From: Gammaproteobacteria bacterium
GTDB lineage: Bacteria; Pseudomonadota; Gammaproteobacteria; Nitrococcales; Nitrococcaceae
Length of the DNA: 64,000 nucleotides
Assembly (NCBI GenBank): GCA_030433275.1
Contig: JAUILK010000012.1
Span: 1 to 64,000, forward strand
Direction: 5' to 3'
The notes below the pieces were generated by a model. That model was not told the origin of the DNA. It did not search any database and saw nothing but the letters and a program-made list of their open reading frames with translations. Shown piece after piece: positions 24,954 through 33,379 of this stretch. The stretch's first letter is position 1. Every line of letters begins with the position of its first letter. Position numbers and translations under genes: made by a program.

Positions 24954-27101
24954 ATGACCAGCGCGATGGAGCCCCATGCAGCCTGGCAAAAGCGCTACGA
25001 ACGAGAGCGCAAAGCGAGGCTGGAAGCCGAAGCTATTGCTGAAAAGTCAACCCGCGAGCTCTACGAGCTGATCCAAAATTTAAAGAAAGCCGCCGCAGAG
25101 CTGCGGCAAGCCAAAGAAGCGGCACAAGCTGCCAGCGTGGCCAAAGGCAATTTTCTAGCCAACATGAGCCACGAAATTCGCACCCCGATGAACGCCATCA
25201 TAGGCATGACCGAATTGGTGCTCGACACCGAGTTGACGGACACGCAACATGAGTACCTCGCCATGGTGCGCGAAGCCGGCAATTCCCTGCTGTCCCTATT
25301 GAACGACACACTCGATTTTTCCAAGATCGAAGCTGGCAAACTGGAACTCGACTCCGATGTGTTCGGCTTACGCGAACGCCTCGGTGACGCTATGAAATCG
25401 ATGGCGTTCCGTGCTCACGGCAAAGGCCTCGAGTTGGCCTATCACGTCCACTCCGAGGTACCGGATGCGCTCCTCGGGGACGCCTCGCGATTACGTCAAA
25501 TCGTAGTCAACCTGGTCGGAAACGCAATCAAATTCACCACCCAAGGCGAGGTAGTGCTCGACGTGGCCTGCACGTCGCAAACAGACGCCACTGCAGACAT
25601 CCATTTCACGGTCACCGACACTGGCATTGGCATTCCCGCCAACAAGCTGGAGAGCATCTTCGACTCATTCGAGCAGGCTGATATGTCGACGACGCGCCAA
25701 TTCGGCGGCACAGGCTTGGGACTGGCCATCTCTTCACGGTTGGTGGAATTGATGGGAGGTCGCATCTGGGCCGAAAGCGAGCCGGGACGCGGCAGTGGCT
25801 TCCACTTCACAGTAAAGTTCTCCCTAGCGGCCGAGCGGCCGAGCGAAGCGCAACCCCCTCAAACCGTTTTCCCACACGACGTGCGCGCGCTTATTGTCGA
25901 TGACAACGCCACGAATCGTCTGATCCTCAACGAGATGCTGAGCAATTGGGGCATGCAGGCAACATCCGTTGCCACCGTGGCTGAAGGGCTTGCTGCGCTG
26001 CGCGCGGCCTACGATGCAAGACAGCCGATTCACCTTGTAATTACTGATTGCCACATGCCCGGAGAAGACGGTTTTGACCTCGCTGAAAAGATCAACCGGA
26101 ACAGTCAACTCGCGGACATCCAATTGATTATGCTCACTTCTGGTAGCGAACCGGACGACATCAGGCGTTGCGAACAATTAGGGGTTGTCGCGCACTTGCT
26201 CAAACCGGTTAAGCAATCGGAACTGTTAGACGCCATCGGCTTGGCGCTCGGTCTGCAAGTGACCGAAGCAGAGATGCCGCTCGAAGAGGCGCGAAAGCTT
26301 GGCGCGTTGCGAATCCTCCTCGCCGAGGACAGCATCGTCAATCAGAAGTTGGCTCTCGGCTTGCTGCAAAAGCACGGCCACGATGTCACAGTCGCCAATA
26401 ATGGTAAGCAGGCTGTGGCCGCCATTGATGGAGAGTGCTTCGACCTCGTGCTGATGGATATTCAAATGCCGGAGATGGATGGATTGGAAGCCACCGCGGT
26501 GGTCCGCGCGAAAGAGATGAAAAGCGGCCGACACGTGCCCATCATCGCACTGACCGCCCACGCCATGGCAGAAGACCGCGAGCGTTGCTTGAAGGCCGGG
26601 ATGGATGGCTACGTCAGCAAACCCATCCGCGCCCGGGAACTGTTCGACACCATAGCCGCACTTATCGCCACAGAGGTGCCGGCACAGAGCGGCAAAACGC
26701 CCCCTGCAATGCAAGGGCAAGCCACAACAGAGCCGGCCACTTCTGCCGACGCACTTATCCACTGGACCGTGGCGCTGCAAACGGCGCAAGGCAACCAGGA
26801 TTTTCTGAAAGAACTGGTACAACTCCTACTGGAGGAATCTGCGAGGCTGTTCGTCGAAATTCATGCCGCCATCAAGGAACAGGATGCAAAAACCCTACAA
26901 CGCGCCGCCCACACGCTCAAGAGCTCCCTGAAGGCCTTAGGGGCCAGTTCCGTCGCGCAGGCTGCAGAACGTCTCGAGACCATCGGGCGCGAAAATCGAC
27001 TGAGTGACGCCAATGCAGCGGCTTCATTGCTGCATCAGCGGTTCGACCCGCTCAAGATTGAACTGCTTGCCTTTCTCGCCGGGGAAACAACCATCGCTTA
27101 G
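24954..27101 (+). CDS. Hybrid histidine kinase with two receivers and HPt (H-NOX-associated)
   Basis: A 715-aa soluble kinase. The N-terminal coiled coil (residues 8-65) is followed by HisKA with H73 (NMSHEIRTP), HATPase with GIGIPANKLESIFDSFEQ and GGTGLGLAI in parts, receiver 1 with D365, receiver 2 with D502, and a C-terminal HPt domain with H653 (AAHTLKSS). There is no transmembrane or ligand-binding domain, as expected when H-NOX serves as the sensory subunit. The HPt end needs a further receiver protein to deliver phosphate. The stop codon overlaps, tail to tail, that of the receiver-GDH gene on the other strand. Confidence 0.95.
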   Translation: MTSAMEPHAAWQKRYERERKARLEAEAIAEKSTRELYELIQNLKKAAAELRQAKEAAQAASVAKGNFLANMSHEIRTPMNAIIGMTELVLDTELTDTQHEYLAMVREAGNSLLSLLNDTLDFSKIEAGKLELDSDVFGLRERLGDAMKSMAFRAHGKGLELAYHVHSEVPDALLGDASRLRQIVVNLVGNAIKFTTQGEVVLDVACTSQTDATADIHFTVTDTGIGIPANKLESIFDSFEQADMSTTRQFGGTGLGLAISSRLVELMGGRIWAESEPGRGSGFHFTVKFSLAAERPSEAQPPQTVFPHDVRALIVDDNATNRLILNEMLSNWGMQATSVATVAEGLAALRAAYDARQPIHLVITDCHMPGEDGFDLAEKINRNSQLADIQLIMLTSGSEPDDIRRCEQLGVVAHLLKPVKQSELLDAIGLALGLQVTEAEMPLEEARKLGALRILLAEDSIVNQKLALGLLQKHGHDVTVANNGKQAVAAIDGECFDLVLMDIQMPEMDGLEATAVVRAKEMKSGRHVPIIALTAHAMAEDRERCLKAGMDGYVSKPIRARELFDTIAALIATEVPAQSGKTPPAMQGQATTEPATSADALIHWTVALQTAQGNQDFLKELVQLLLEESARLFVEIHAAIKEQDAKTLQRAAHTLKSSLKALGASSVAQAAERLETIGRENRLSDANAAASLLHQRFDPLKIELLAFLAGETTIA

Positions 27102-28747
27102 GGAAAGAGGCCCCGCAGCCGCTTCGCGCTCTCCACACGATAGAGCGCTTCGATCATAGCCGCGGTACGCACATCCAGCTTCTTTTCCTGGGCGCGCAGC
27201 AAAGTACGGCGAAAGGCATTGGTCAAGATGTCACGCAGCCGCGCATTGACCTCCTCCAGAGGCCACATGAGATTCTGCAAACCCTGTACCCATTCGAAAT
27301 AGGAGACGATGACCCCACCCGCATTGCCCAAGATGTCTGGAAGCACGAAGATACCACGCTCGTTCAATATCTCATCCGCTTCGAGCGTCGTGGGTCCGTT
27401 GGCACCTTCCGCCAGTATCTTACAAGCGAGCTGCCCAGCGTTTTCCGCAGTGATCTGATTTTGCAACGCGCAGGGAGCGAGAATGTCGCAGGGCAGTGTC
27501 AACATCTCACGGTTGCTGATTTTCTCTCCAAAGGGGCAACCGGCAAGCTGTTGATTCTCACGCACGTAGTCCCGCAGCTTGGCGATCGGTAACCCGTTCG
27601 AATGGTAGATTGCCGTGCTCACATCGCTCACCGCCACCACCTTGGCGCCGCACTCGGCGAGGAAAGTGGCGGCATGCGCACCCACGTTGCCAAAACCCTG
27701 CACCACGACCACGCCCTTGGCGATGTCGACGGTTAGGTGCCGACAAACCTCTTCGATCAGATAAACCAAACCGCGCCCGGTTGCTTCGTTACGACCGAGC
27801 GAGCCGCCGATGACGATCGGTTTGCCGGTCACCACGGAGGGCACGGAGTAGCCGACATGCTGACTATACGTATCCATTATCCACGCCATGACCTGCTCAC
27901 TAGTCCCCATGTCGGGGGCCGGGATATCCTTGTCGGGGCCGATAATACCAATGAACTCCAAGGCATAGCGTCGCGTCAACCGCTGCAGCTCACTGCCGGT
28001 CAGCCCGTTCGGATCGATCCGCACCCCACCCTTGGCACCACCAAAGGGGAGGTTCATGAGGGCGCATTTCCAGGTCATCCACATGGCCAAGGCCGCGACC
28101 TCGCCGAGATTGACGTCTTGATGGTAACGGATGCCACCCTTGGTCGGGCCCATGGCCAGGACGTGCTGTACCCGATAGGCAAAAACCGTTTCCACCTGCG
28201 CACGCTCATCCCGCCTAAATGGCAGGGTGGCGATCTGAGAACGCTCGGGAAACAACAACCGTTGGCGGATGTTGTCGTCGAGGCCGGCGATGTAGGCGGC
28301 CTTGAGGAATTGCTGCTGGGCAAGGCGGAACATCGCCGAGGACCACTCGGCGCCGCGCGCGCGGGTCCGCTCAATGGCATAGTGAATGGAGCGGATCAGG
28401 GAGGTCTCATTAATCCGCTCCTTGAGTAGAAAATCTTGTGCGCCGCTTTCGACTGCCTTGCCTGCCAGACTCACATCGTCGAGTGCGCTTTGAATAACGA
28501 TGGGTATATCGAGTGCCTGAGCGCGAACACGGTAGAAGGTGTCGAGTGCTTCACTATCTGGAAGCATGAGGTCCAGTAGTACGACATCGATGCCGCCGAC
28601 GGCCAAACGCTGGAGCGCCGCCGCGAGGCGGTCGACCGCGACCACCTCGAAGACAGGCCGCCTCGCCTGGCCCAGCAGCCGCTGTATCAACCGAGTGTAA
28701 AGCGGATTGTCCTCTACCAGAAGAACGGTGATTGGCTTGTCGGCCAT
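27098..28747 (-). CDS. Response-regulator receiver fused to glutamate dehydrogenase
   Basis: A 549-aa fusion. Residues 1-125 are a complete receiver domain: acidic pair E12-D13, phosphoacceptor D59 in VVLLDLMLP, S87 and K109. Residues about 138-549 are a full glutamate dehydrogenase of the Glu/Leu/Phe/Val family: GPTKGGIRYH (K203), TWKCALMNLPFGGAKGG (K227 and K239), catalytic D279 in PAPDMGT, and the dinucleotide loop GFGNVG (351-356). It normally interconverts glutamate with 2-oxoglutarate and ammonia using NAD(P). Nothing looks truncated. No DNA-binding output exists, so phosphorylation could control the enzyme directly. The gene is convergent with the H-NOX kinase. I know no characterised example. 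Confidence 0.94.
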   Translation of the reverse strand: MADKPITVLLVEDNPLYTRLIQRLLGQARRPVFEVVAVDRLAAALQRLAVGGIDVVLLDLMLPDSEALDTFYRVRAQALDIPIVIQSALDDVSLAGKAVESGAQDFLLKERINETSLIRSIHYAIERTRARGAEWSSAMFRLAQQQFLKAAYIAGLDDNIRQRLLFPERSQIATLPFRRDERAQVETVFAYRVQHVLAMGPTKGGIRYHQDVNLGEVAALAMWMTWKCALMNLPFGGAKGGVRIDPNGLTGSELQRLTRRYALEFIGIIGPDKDIPAPDMGTSEQVMAWIMDTYSQHVGYSVPSVVTGKPIVIGGSLGRNEATGRGLVYLIEEVCRHLTVDIAKGVVVVQGFGNVGAHAATFLAECGAKVVAVSDVSTAIYHSNGLPIAKLRDYVRENQQLAGCPFGEKISNREMLTLPCDILAPCALQNQITAENAGQLACKILAEGANGPTTLEADEILNERGIFVLPDILGNAGGVIVSYFEWVQGLQNLMWPLEEVNARLRDILTNAFRRTLLRAQEKKLDVRTAAMIEALYRVESAKRLRGLFP

Positions 28748-29063
28748 AGCCGCCTACTCCGCGAGCAACTCGAGGCTATCAATAATGATAGTGCCTCCAG
28801 CACCGGATGCCCGCTTCGGACCATCTCGAAGCAGTCCCGCACAAACGCCGCGCACCGCGCAGCCCGCCATCAAACCTTGGATAATCGCGCACTACCGTAG
28901 AACACGACGGTAAGCGAGTGGATAGGTCAAAGTTTTTAAATAAATTTACATTCGCAACTGACTCGTATTAACATTAATAATAGCATTCATATTAGACCCA
29001 CCCTCTCTGCGTAATTACTAAAAAATATAATTTTATAACTATACTTAATATAAGTTGATTAAG
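28748..29063. other. Divergent AT-rich promoter region
   Basis: 316 bp between the receiver-GDH gene (minus) and the dihaem protein (plus). The right half (28920-29060) is strikingly AT-rich and contains TATACT about 30 bp before the downstream ATG, a candidate -10 element. No small gene seen. Confidence 0.5.
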
Positions 29064-30398
29064 ATGAAACAAGTAGCGATCATTGCATTTGATATCCTAC
29101 GAACCGGCATAAGGACAACGAGCCATTTCGCGCTCGTCTTACCGCTCACGATCGGAACCGCACATTCCGTGGGGTTGTCACCGAGCATCGACGACAGTCA
29201 CTTTACTCCGTTGCAATTGTTGGGGAAAAATCTGTTCTTCGATACTTCGCTGTCCAACCCGACCGGCCAGTCCTGCGCGTCGTGCCACACACCTGAAAAT
29301 GCCTTCACCGATCCGGATAAATCATCACCCACTTCGGCCGGGGCCGATCCGAATTTATTTCTCAACCGCAATGCACCGACCATCATGTACATGGCCTACA
29401 GTCCGGCACTGCACTACAACGCCGATGATGACACCAATGTCGGGGGGCAATTCTGGGATGGGCGAACCGATTCACTGGAGGAACAGGCTAAACAGCCGCT
29501 ACTCAACCCATTGGAAATGGCCAATCCCAGCAAGGCAGCAGTGATTGACTCGGTACAAAACGGACCAAACGCGGAGTTGTTCAAATCGGTTTTCGGTATG
29601 GATGCTTTCACGGATACGGAGACCGCCTACGACAACCTGGTTCATGCCCTAGCGGGCTATGAACGCACCGCGGTGTTTGCTCCATTCAGCTCGAAATTCG
29701 ATGCCTACGTCGCCGGGAATGCCGAGTTGACTCCTGCCGAACAGGCCGGCCTGGAGTTGTTCAATGATCCCGCCAAGGGGAACTGCGCGGCTTGTCATAT
29801 TAGTACGCCATCGCCTGATGGGACACCTGCTTTATTCACCGACTTCACCTATGACAACATCGGCATCCCCAAAAACCCCGATAACCCATTTTATTCGCTA
29901 CCAGCCCAGTACAATCCTGACGGAGCGAAAGCGCTGGACCTCGGCTTGGGCAAGACCACCGGTGACCCGGATACAAACGGTCAGTTCAAGGTCAGCACGC
30001 TGCGCAATATTTCACTAACCGGGCCTTATGGCCACAATGGGTACTTCGACACGCTCGAACAAATCGTCGATTTCTATAATACCAGCGACGTCAAACCGGA
30101 ATGCTCCGATCCGTTGACCAGCGCTGCACTGGCAACAACGCTTGGCTGCTGGCCCGCGGCCGAGTATGTGGCCACCGTCAACCACGACGAGCTTGGCAAT
30201 CTCGGCCTCACCAGCGAGGAAGTGAGCGACATTGTCACATTTCTGGGCACACTTGAGGATGGTTGGACCGAGGCGCGTGCAACCACGGTGGGGGAGCCGC
30301 CAACGCTCGCGATGATCGTGCTGGGCCTGCTCGGTTTGCGCCTTGCCTACCGCTTGCCGAGGCCGCCTAAGCGTTACTCTGAGCGATACCCAGACTAA
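29064..30398 (+). CDS. Dihaem cytochrome c peroxidase/MauG-like protein with PEP-CTERM-like tail
   Basis: A 444-aa exported protein with a hydrophobic N-terminal signal region. Two haem c motifs are CASCH (71-75) and CAACH (241-245), in the CCP/MauG layout (ELTPAEQAGLELF before the second; TLRNISLTGPYGHNG as the distal Met/Tyr region). The C-terminal 34 residues start EPPTLAMIVLGLLG and end in a basic cluster, resembling a PEP-CTERM sorting signal that an exosortase would cleave. ATG 29064 is preferred over the TTG 3 codons upstream. It probably reduces H2O2 or oxidises a partner at the cell surface. No exosortase gene is in the window. Confidence 0.88.
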   Translation: MKQVAIIAFDILRTGIRTTSHFALVLPLTIGTAHSVGLSPSIDDSHFTPLQLLGKNLFFDTSLSNPTGQSCASCHTPENAFTDPDKSSPTSAGADPNLFLNRNAPTIMYMAYSPALHYNADDDTNVGGQFWDGRTDSLEEQAKQPLLNPLEMANPSKAAVIDSVQNGPNAELFKSVFGMDAFTDTETAYDNLVHALAGYERTAVFAPFSSKFDAYVAGNAELTPAEQAGLELFNDPAKGNCAACHISTPSPDGTPALFTDFTYDNIGIPKNPDNPFYSLPAQYNPDGAKALDLGLGKTTGDPDTNGQFKVSTLRNISLTGPYGHNGYFDTLEQIVDFYNTSDVKPECSDPLTSAALATTLGCWPAAEYVATVNHDELGNLGLTSEEVSDIVTFLGTLEDGWTEARATTVGEPPTLAMIVLGLLGLRLAYRLPRPPKRYSERYPD

Positions 30399-30418
30399 CA
30401 ATCACTCAGAATCCGGAT

Positions 30419-30452
30419 AGGAGGGACGGGCTTCTCGTGGCGCCGCCCTCCT
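30419..30452 (+). terminator. Possible terminator hairpin after the dihaem gene
   Basis: AGGAGGG (30419-30425) pairs with CCCTCCT (30446-30452), extended by CGG/CCG after a one-base bulge. It lies about 20 bp after the stop codon. There is no strong T-tract, so termination is only inferred. Confidence 0.4.
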
Positions 30453-30553
30453 TCGATAACCCACAACCCATTGAGCTACAGCTTGATACACGCATCCTCA
30501 TTTTCGCATAACGATCCACATCGACGGCCAGACAACAGCGGTATCCTACTCAT

Positions 30554-31420
30554 TTAAAGGCCTTTTTTGCAACGCATCTCAGACGCACCATATCCCCAGG
30601 TGATCAAGGCTTCGCCCTGATGTTCCCAGAAAATCTCGTTGCGCCCCTGGTACCTTGCGCCGCTGCCGCTCGAATGCAAGTACATCAGCGAGACGCTGTC
30701 TGCGTATTCGGCGATCAACGTTGGGGGGACGGTTTGAAAGAATGTAGCGATGACCTCGTTGCCAGAGTTGCCGCCGCACACATACCGGAGCGGGCCATTG
30801 CTGGGCACTAGCCGATACCGAGCCTGCAATTCGGCAATGCGGTGAATATACCCATCTCGGACGCATCCGCCCTTGTCGTCGCTCTTCCAACACTCGTTCC
30901 GCCCTTTGATCCAGCCTCGTTGTTGCGCTTTCAACTGTGGCAAATGCTTGTTGGCCGCTTTCTTGGACGCGATTGCGTAGACATCGGACAACTGGCGATC
31001 GAGCGCGGACAATCCCCTGTCTTTGCAAATTACCGCCTCGATGCTGTCCGGTCTCACCTTCTCGCAGTCGTATGACGGCCATGGCGCCATCGCCGCGACA
31101 GCCGCGTTGCCGTCACCGCTCGACCTCGAACGGCCCCCTCGAACAAGCTGATCGATGTACCAGCACCAACTTTCACTGTCGCGACTCGGAACATCCGGTT
31201 CGCCTCGGACCCCGAGCTTGAACTCGATCACGGCTTTCCATTCCTCAGAGCCGGCGTCCGGACCATGATTGTGCAAATCGCTTGTTGGTACTTGCTCTTC
31301 GATCGTTCGGTACCAGAAATCCGAGCAAAGCAACCACGGTGCCGAATTTGGTTTCTGGCCCTCACTTGCCTGCACGCAAACCGCCACAACGACGAGAGAA
31401 AACAGCAAATTCCTACTCAT
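30554..31420 (-). CDS. Exported LprI-MliC two-domain protein (lysozyme inhibitor-like)
   Basis: A 288-aa protein with an N-terminal signal peptide (MSRNLLFSLVVVAVCVQAS). Residues 117-204 match the LprI (DUF1311) fold: YDCEKVRPDSIEAVICKD, LSALDRQLSDVY, and QQRGWIKGRNECW with its paired cysteines. Residues 213-285 resemble MliC, the C-type lysozyme inhibitor: YVCGGNSGNEV, SGARYQGRNEIFWEHQGEA in parts, and a closing RCKK cysteine. Both families have members that block host or predator lysozymes. A central linker (40-115) is unassigned. The gene is isolated, convergent with the dihaem gene. Confidence 0.8.
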   Translation of the reverse strand: MSRNLLFSLVVVAVCVQASEGQKPNSAPWLLCSDFWYRTIEEQVPTSDLHNHGPDAGSEEWKAVIEFKLGVRGEPDVPSRDSESWCWYIDQLVRGGRSRSSGDGNAAVAAMAPWPSYDCEKVRPDSIEAVICKDRGLSALDRQLSDVYAIASKKAANKHLPQLKAQQRGWIKGRNECWKSDDKGGCVRDGYIHRIAELQARYRLVPSNGPLRYVCGGNSGNEVIATFFQTVPPTLIAEYADSVSLMYLHSSGSGARYQGRNEIFWEHQGEALITWGYGASEMRCKKGL

Positions 31421-31666
31421 GAAAAACCCCTGAAATAACTGCTCGGACCGCTAATAACGATCAACGGCCTACCTTACGAGTCGATTCCTTCATATCTCGA
31501 GCAATATTTGCGGCAATGGCATTAAAGTGACACTCACCGATTTGCAAGCGTCGTGGAAGCTAAACGGAGTAGTGATATGCAGCTTTCGCCTCGTCTCGGC
31601 CTCTCTGTGCCATCCTGGTCGCCGGCCATGATGTGATCACAACCCAGGTGAACCCGTGTCCTTTAT

Positions 31667-32026
31667 TTACCTTCCGAAACCAAGGTCCTTGCGCATTTCC
31701 CGTAGTAATGCATGCTGAGCATCTTCTCTAGCTGCTGTGCTTGGCGGACTATCCTTCATCTCTTGCAACTTTTCAAAAACCGAATCAGAGGCATAGAGTC
31801 GCAACTTTAGCTCCCAATAGGCATACTTTTTCAATGCCTCCTCAGAATTTGTCAGCGCCACCTCCCTGTAGGCATCCAATAGGCCATCGCAAGAGGCCTT
31901 ATAGTCAAGAAGCCACATTTCTTTCAATTTTGATTTTTGCTCTAAAAAATGCTTAATTAAAAAAGTTATTACACCACCAAATCCAACACCAGAGAGAAAC
32001 GAGGTAACCGCGCCAATTTCATCCAT
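31667..32026 (-). CDS. Hypothetical small membrane-anchored protein
   Basis: A 119-aa protein with one N-terminal hydrophobic segment (FLSGVGFGGVITFLI) followed by a charged, helical, probably cytoplasmic domain rich in Lys, Glu and Leu. It is AT-rich relative to neighbours and has no partner gene within 200 bp, so it looks acquired. No family recognised. Confidence 0.6.
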   Translation of the reverse strand: MDEIGAVTSFLSGVGFGGVITFLIKHFLEQKSKLKEMWLLDYKASCDGLLDAYREVALTNSEEALKKYAYWELKLRLYASDSVFEKLQEMKDSPPSTAAREDAQHALLREMRKDLGFGR

Positions 32027-32206
32027 AGCTACTTCTTAAAATGTGCGAATTAATGGGGTCAGATTCGATGATACTACAGATATCCATTGGACATAGTAGC
32101 CCCCGGAATCAAATAACCCGTGGCACCAGAGGTGCTATAATAGTACTCGTCGAACGAGCGCCGAGCTGCAGTAACAGATCCACACTTTAATCAGCGAGAT
32201 TTCTAC

Positions 32207-32220
32207 ACGGCCCGGGCCGT
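32207..32220. repeat. 14-bp perfect palindrome
   Basis: ACGGCCCGGGCCGT lies just downstream of the stop codon of the minus-strand exported protein at 32254. It may form a short GC hairpin acting in termination; no T-tract follows. Confidence 0.35.
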
Positions 32221-32253
32221 ATTCTGGGCCCGAGCCTCTGGAGTTCACCAAAC

Positions 32254-32685
32254 TTAGAACTTGGCTGCGCTTTGCTGTTTTGCCTCCTGCAGCAGAGCCT
32301 CGACCGCCTGGGCCACGTGGCCGGCAGCCTCGGCCGACTCGATCCGTGTACCGATGTGCGCGAGCTTCGCGGCCTGCTTCAACATACGGGCAGCCGTTTC
32401 ACTGACCTCCATGTCGTGGATTGCACCCTTTCCCATACCGTTGCAGGGATTGCCGACCGAATCATCGAAGCCTTTCCCTCGCTCGCCGACCAAACAGTTA
32501 ACTACGTGCTGAAGGTGCATCCGATGCTTTTTCAACGTATCCGCCTTAGCGGCGAAACCGGCATGTTCTGTAGCTGTATCCAGTTCCTTCATACCATGGC
32601 TCGTTGCGAGCGCGAGGCCAGCGGCGAACAGGCCAGCTACAAGGGTGAGAGATAAGCCGAATCGAGTTGCCACATGTCTGTGCAT
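32254..32685 (-). CDS. Hypothetical exported protein with conserved Cys/His blocks
   Basis: A 143-aa protein with a clear signal peptide (FGLSLTLVAGLFAAGLALATS). The mature part has a His/Cys segment (KHRMHLQHVVNCLVGERGKGFD, shown in parts), GNPCNGMGKGAIHDM, and a helical Ala-rich C-terminus. The two cysteines could form a disulfide or bind metal or haem. ATG 32685 follows GGAGG at reasonable distance; the frame extends 12 codons upstream. It is located next to the MerR/CDF metal-efflux pair, so a periplasmic metal role is possible but unproven. Confidence 0.75.
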   Translation of the reverse strand: MHRHVATRFGLSLTLVAGLFAAGLALATSHGMKELDTATEHAGFAAKADTLKKHRMHLQHVVNCLVGERGKGFDDSVGNPCNGMGKGAIHDMEVSETAARMLKQAAKLAHIGTRIESAEAAGHVAQAVEALLQEAKQQSAAKF

Positions 32686-32840
32686 TATGCTGCACCTCCA
32701 CTTGCATAGATCGCTCGACAAAATCCGGTTTACTGGACTGACTGTGCCCTCATACCGGATCGCGACTGCTCACCCCCTTCGAGAAACCATAGACTATTCC
32801 ATGCGGATCCGCCGCCGCTCATGCAGGAATCGAATGGCCA

Positions 32841-33290
32841 TTAGTCTTCGAATGCCTCTGGAAAACTCATATGCTCGGTATGGCATCGATCCTGCATCGA
32901 GAGAACTCGAATCACGCGGCAATCGGCCACCCGGCCACCACGGCACGCCCCCGCCATGCGCTGCAACTCATGGCGCAATAGCTCCAGACGTCTGAGTCGG
33001 CTTTCGATGGCGGCAAGGTTGGTGCGTGCGATGCGATCGATCTCAGCGCAGGACTGATCTGGATAATCCGCCAAAGTCAGTAACTCACGGATCTGCTCGA
33101 GGCTAAACCCAAGCTCCCGAGCGTGGCGGATGAAGTTCAAACGACCCAGATGCTGCACTGTGTAACGCCTCTGATTGCCGCCGGTGCGCCGTGGCTGCGG
33201 CATCACGCCGATACGCTCATAGTGACGGATGGTCTGTATCGAACAGCCGGTGCGTCGGGATAGAACACCGATCGAGAGCCCATTTGGCAT
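32841..33290 (-). CDS. MerR-family metal-responsive regulator
   Basis: A MerR regulator: winged helix with TGCSIQTIRHYERIGVMP, a dimer helix, and a C-terminal metal-binding loop containing C85 and a CRGGRVADC motif (numbering from the upstream GTG), as in ZntR/CadR/PbrR proteins. A third Cys-His cluster (CHTEH) follows. ATG 33290 is preferred. The GTG at 33302 would start directly beside the -35 element of the divergent promoter. It should repress and, with metal, activate the CDF exporter on the other strand. Zn(II), Cd(II) or Pb(II) are the likely inducers. Confidence 0.92.
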   Translation of the reverse strand: MPNGLSIGVLSRRTGCSIQTIRHYERIGVMPQPRRTGGNQRRYTVQHLGRLNFIRHARELGFSLEQIRELLTLADYPDQSCAEIDRIARTNLAAIESRLRRLELLRHELQRMAGACRGGRVADCRVIRVLSMQDRCHTEHMSFPEAFED

Positions 33291-33302
33291 CGTCGTTCTC
33301 AC

Positions 33303-33333
33303 TTGAACCTACAACGACTATAGGTTTTATCTT
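33303..33333 (+). promoter_or_regulatory. MerR-type operator-promoter for the CDF exporter
   Basis: TTGAAC (33303-33308) and TATCTT (33328-33333) are separated by 19 bp, the over-long spacer that MerR proteins correct by DNA distortion. The dyad AACCTA-N9-TAGGTT (33306-33326) sits in the spacer. Position and geometry fit control of the downstream transporter by the divergent MerR gene. Confidence 0.85.
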
Positions 33334-33379
33334 AACAAATGTTGGTGATGTGCTTTCCGAATTCGGCGAATAATGCGCG

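Noticed and set aside
32041-32075. GGGGTCAGATTCGA string resembling sequence often seen near Y1/RAYT elements
   Set aside because: A single short match without a paired repeat or transposase nearby; not enough for a call.
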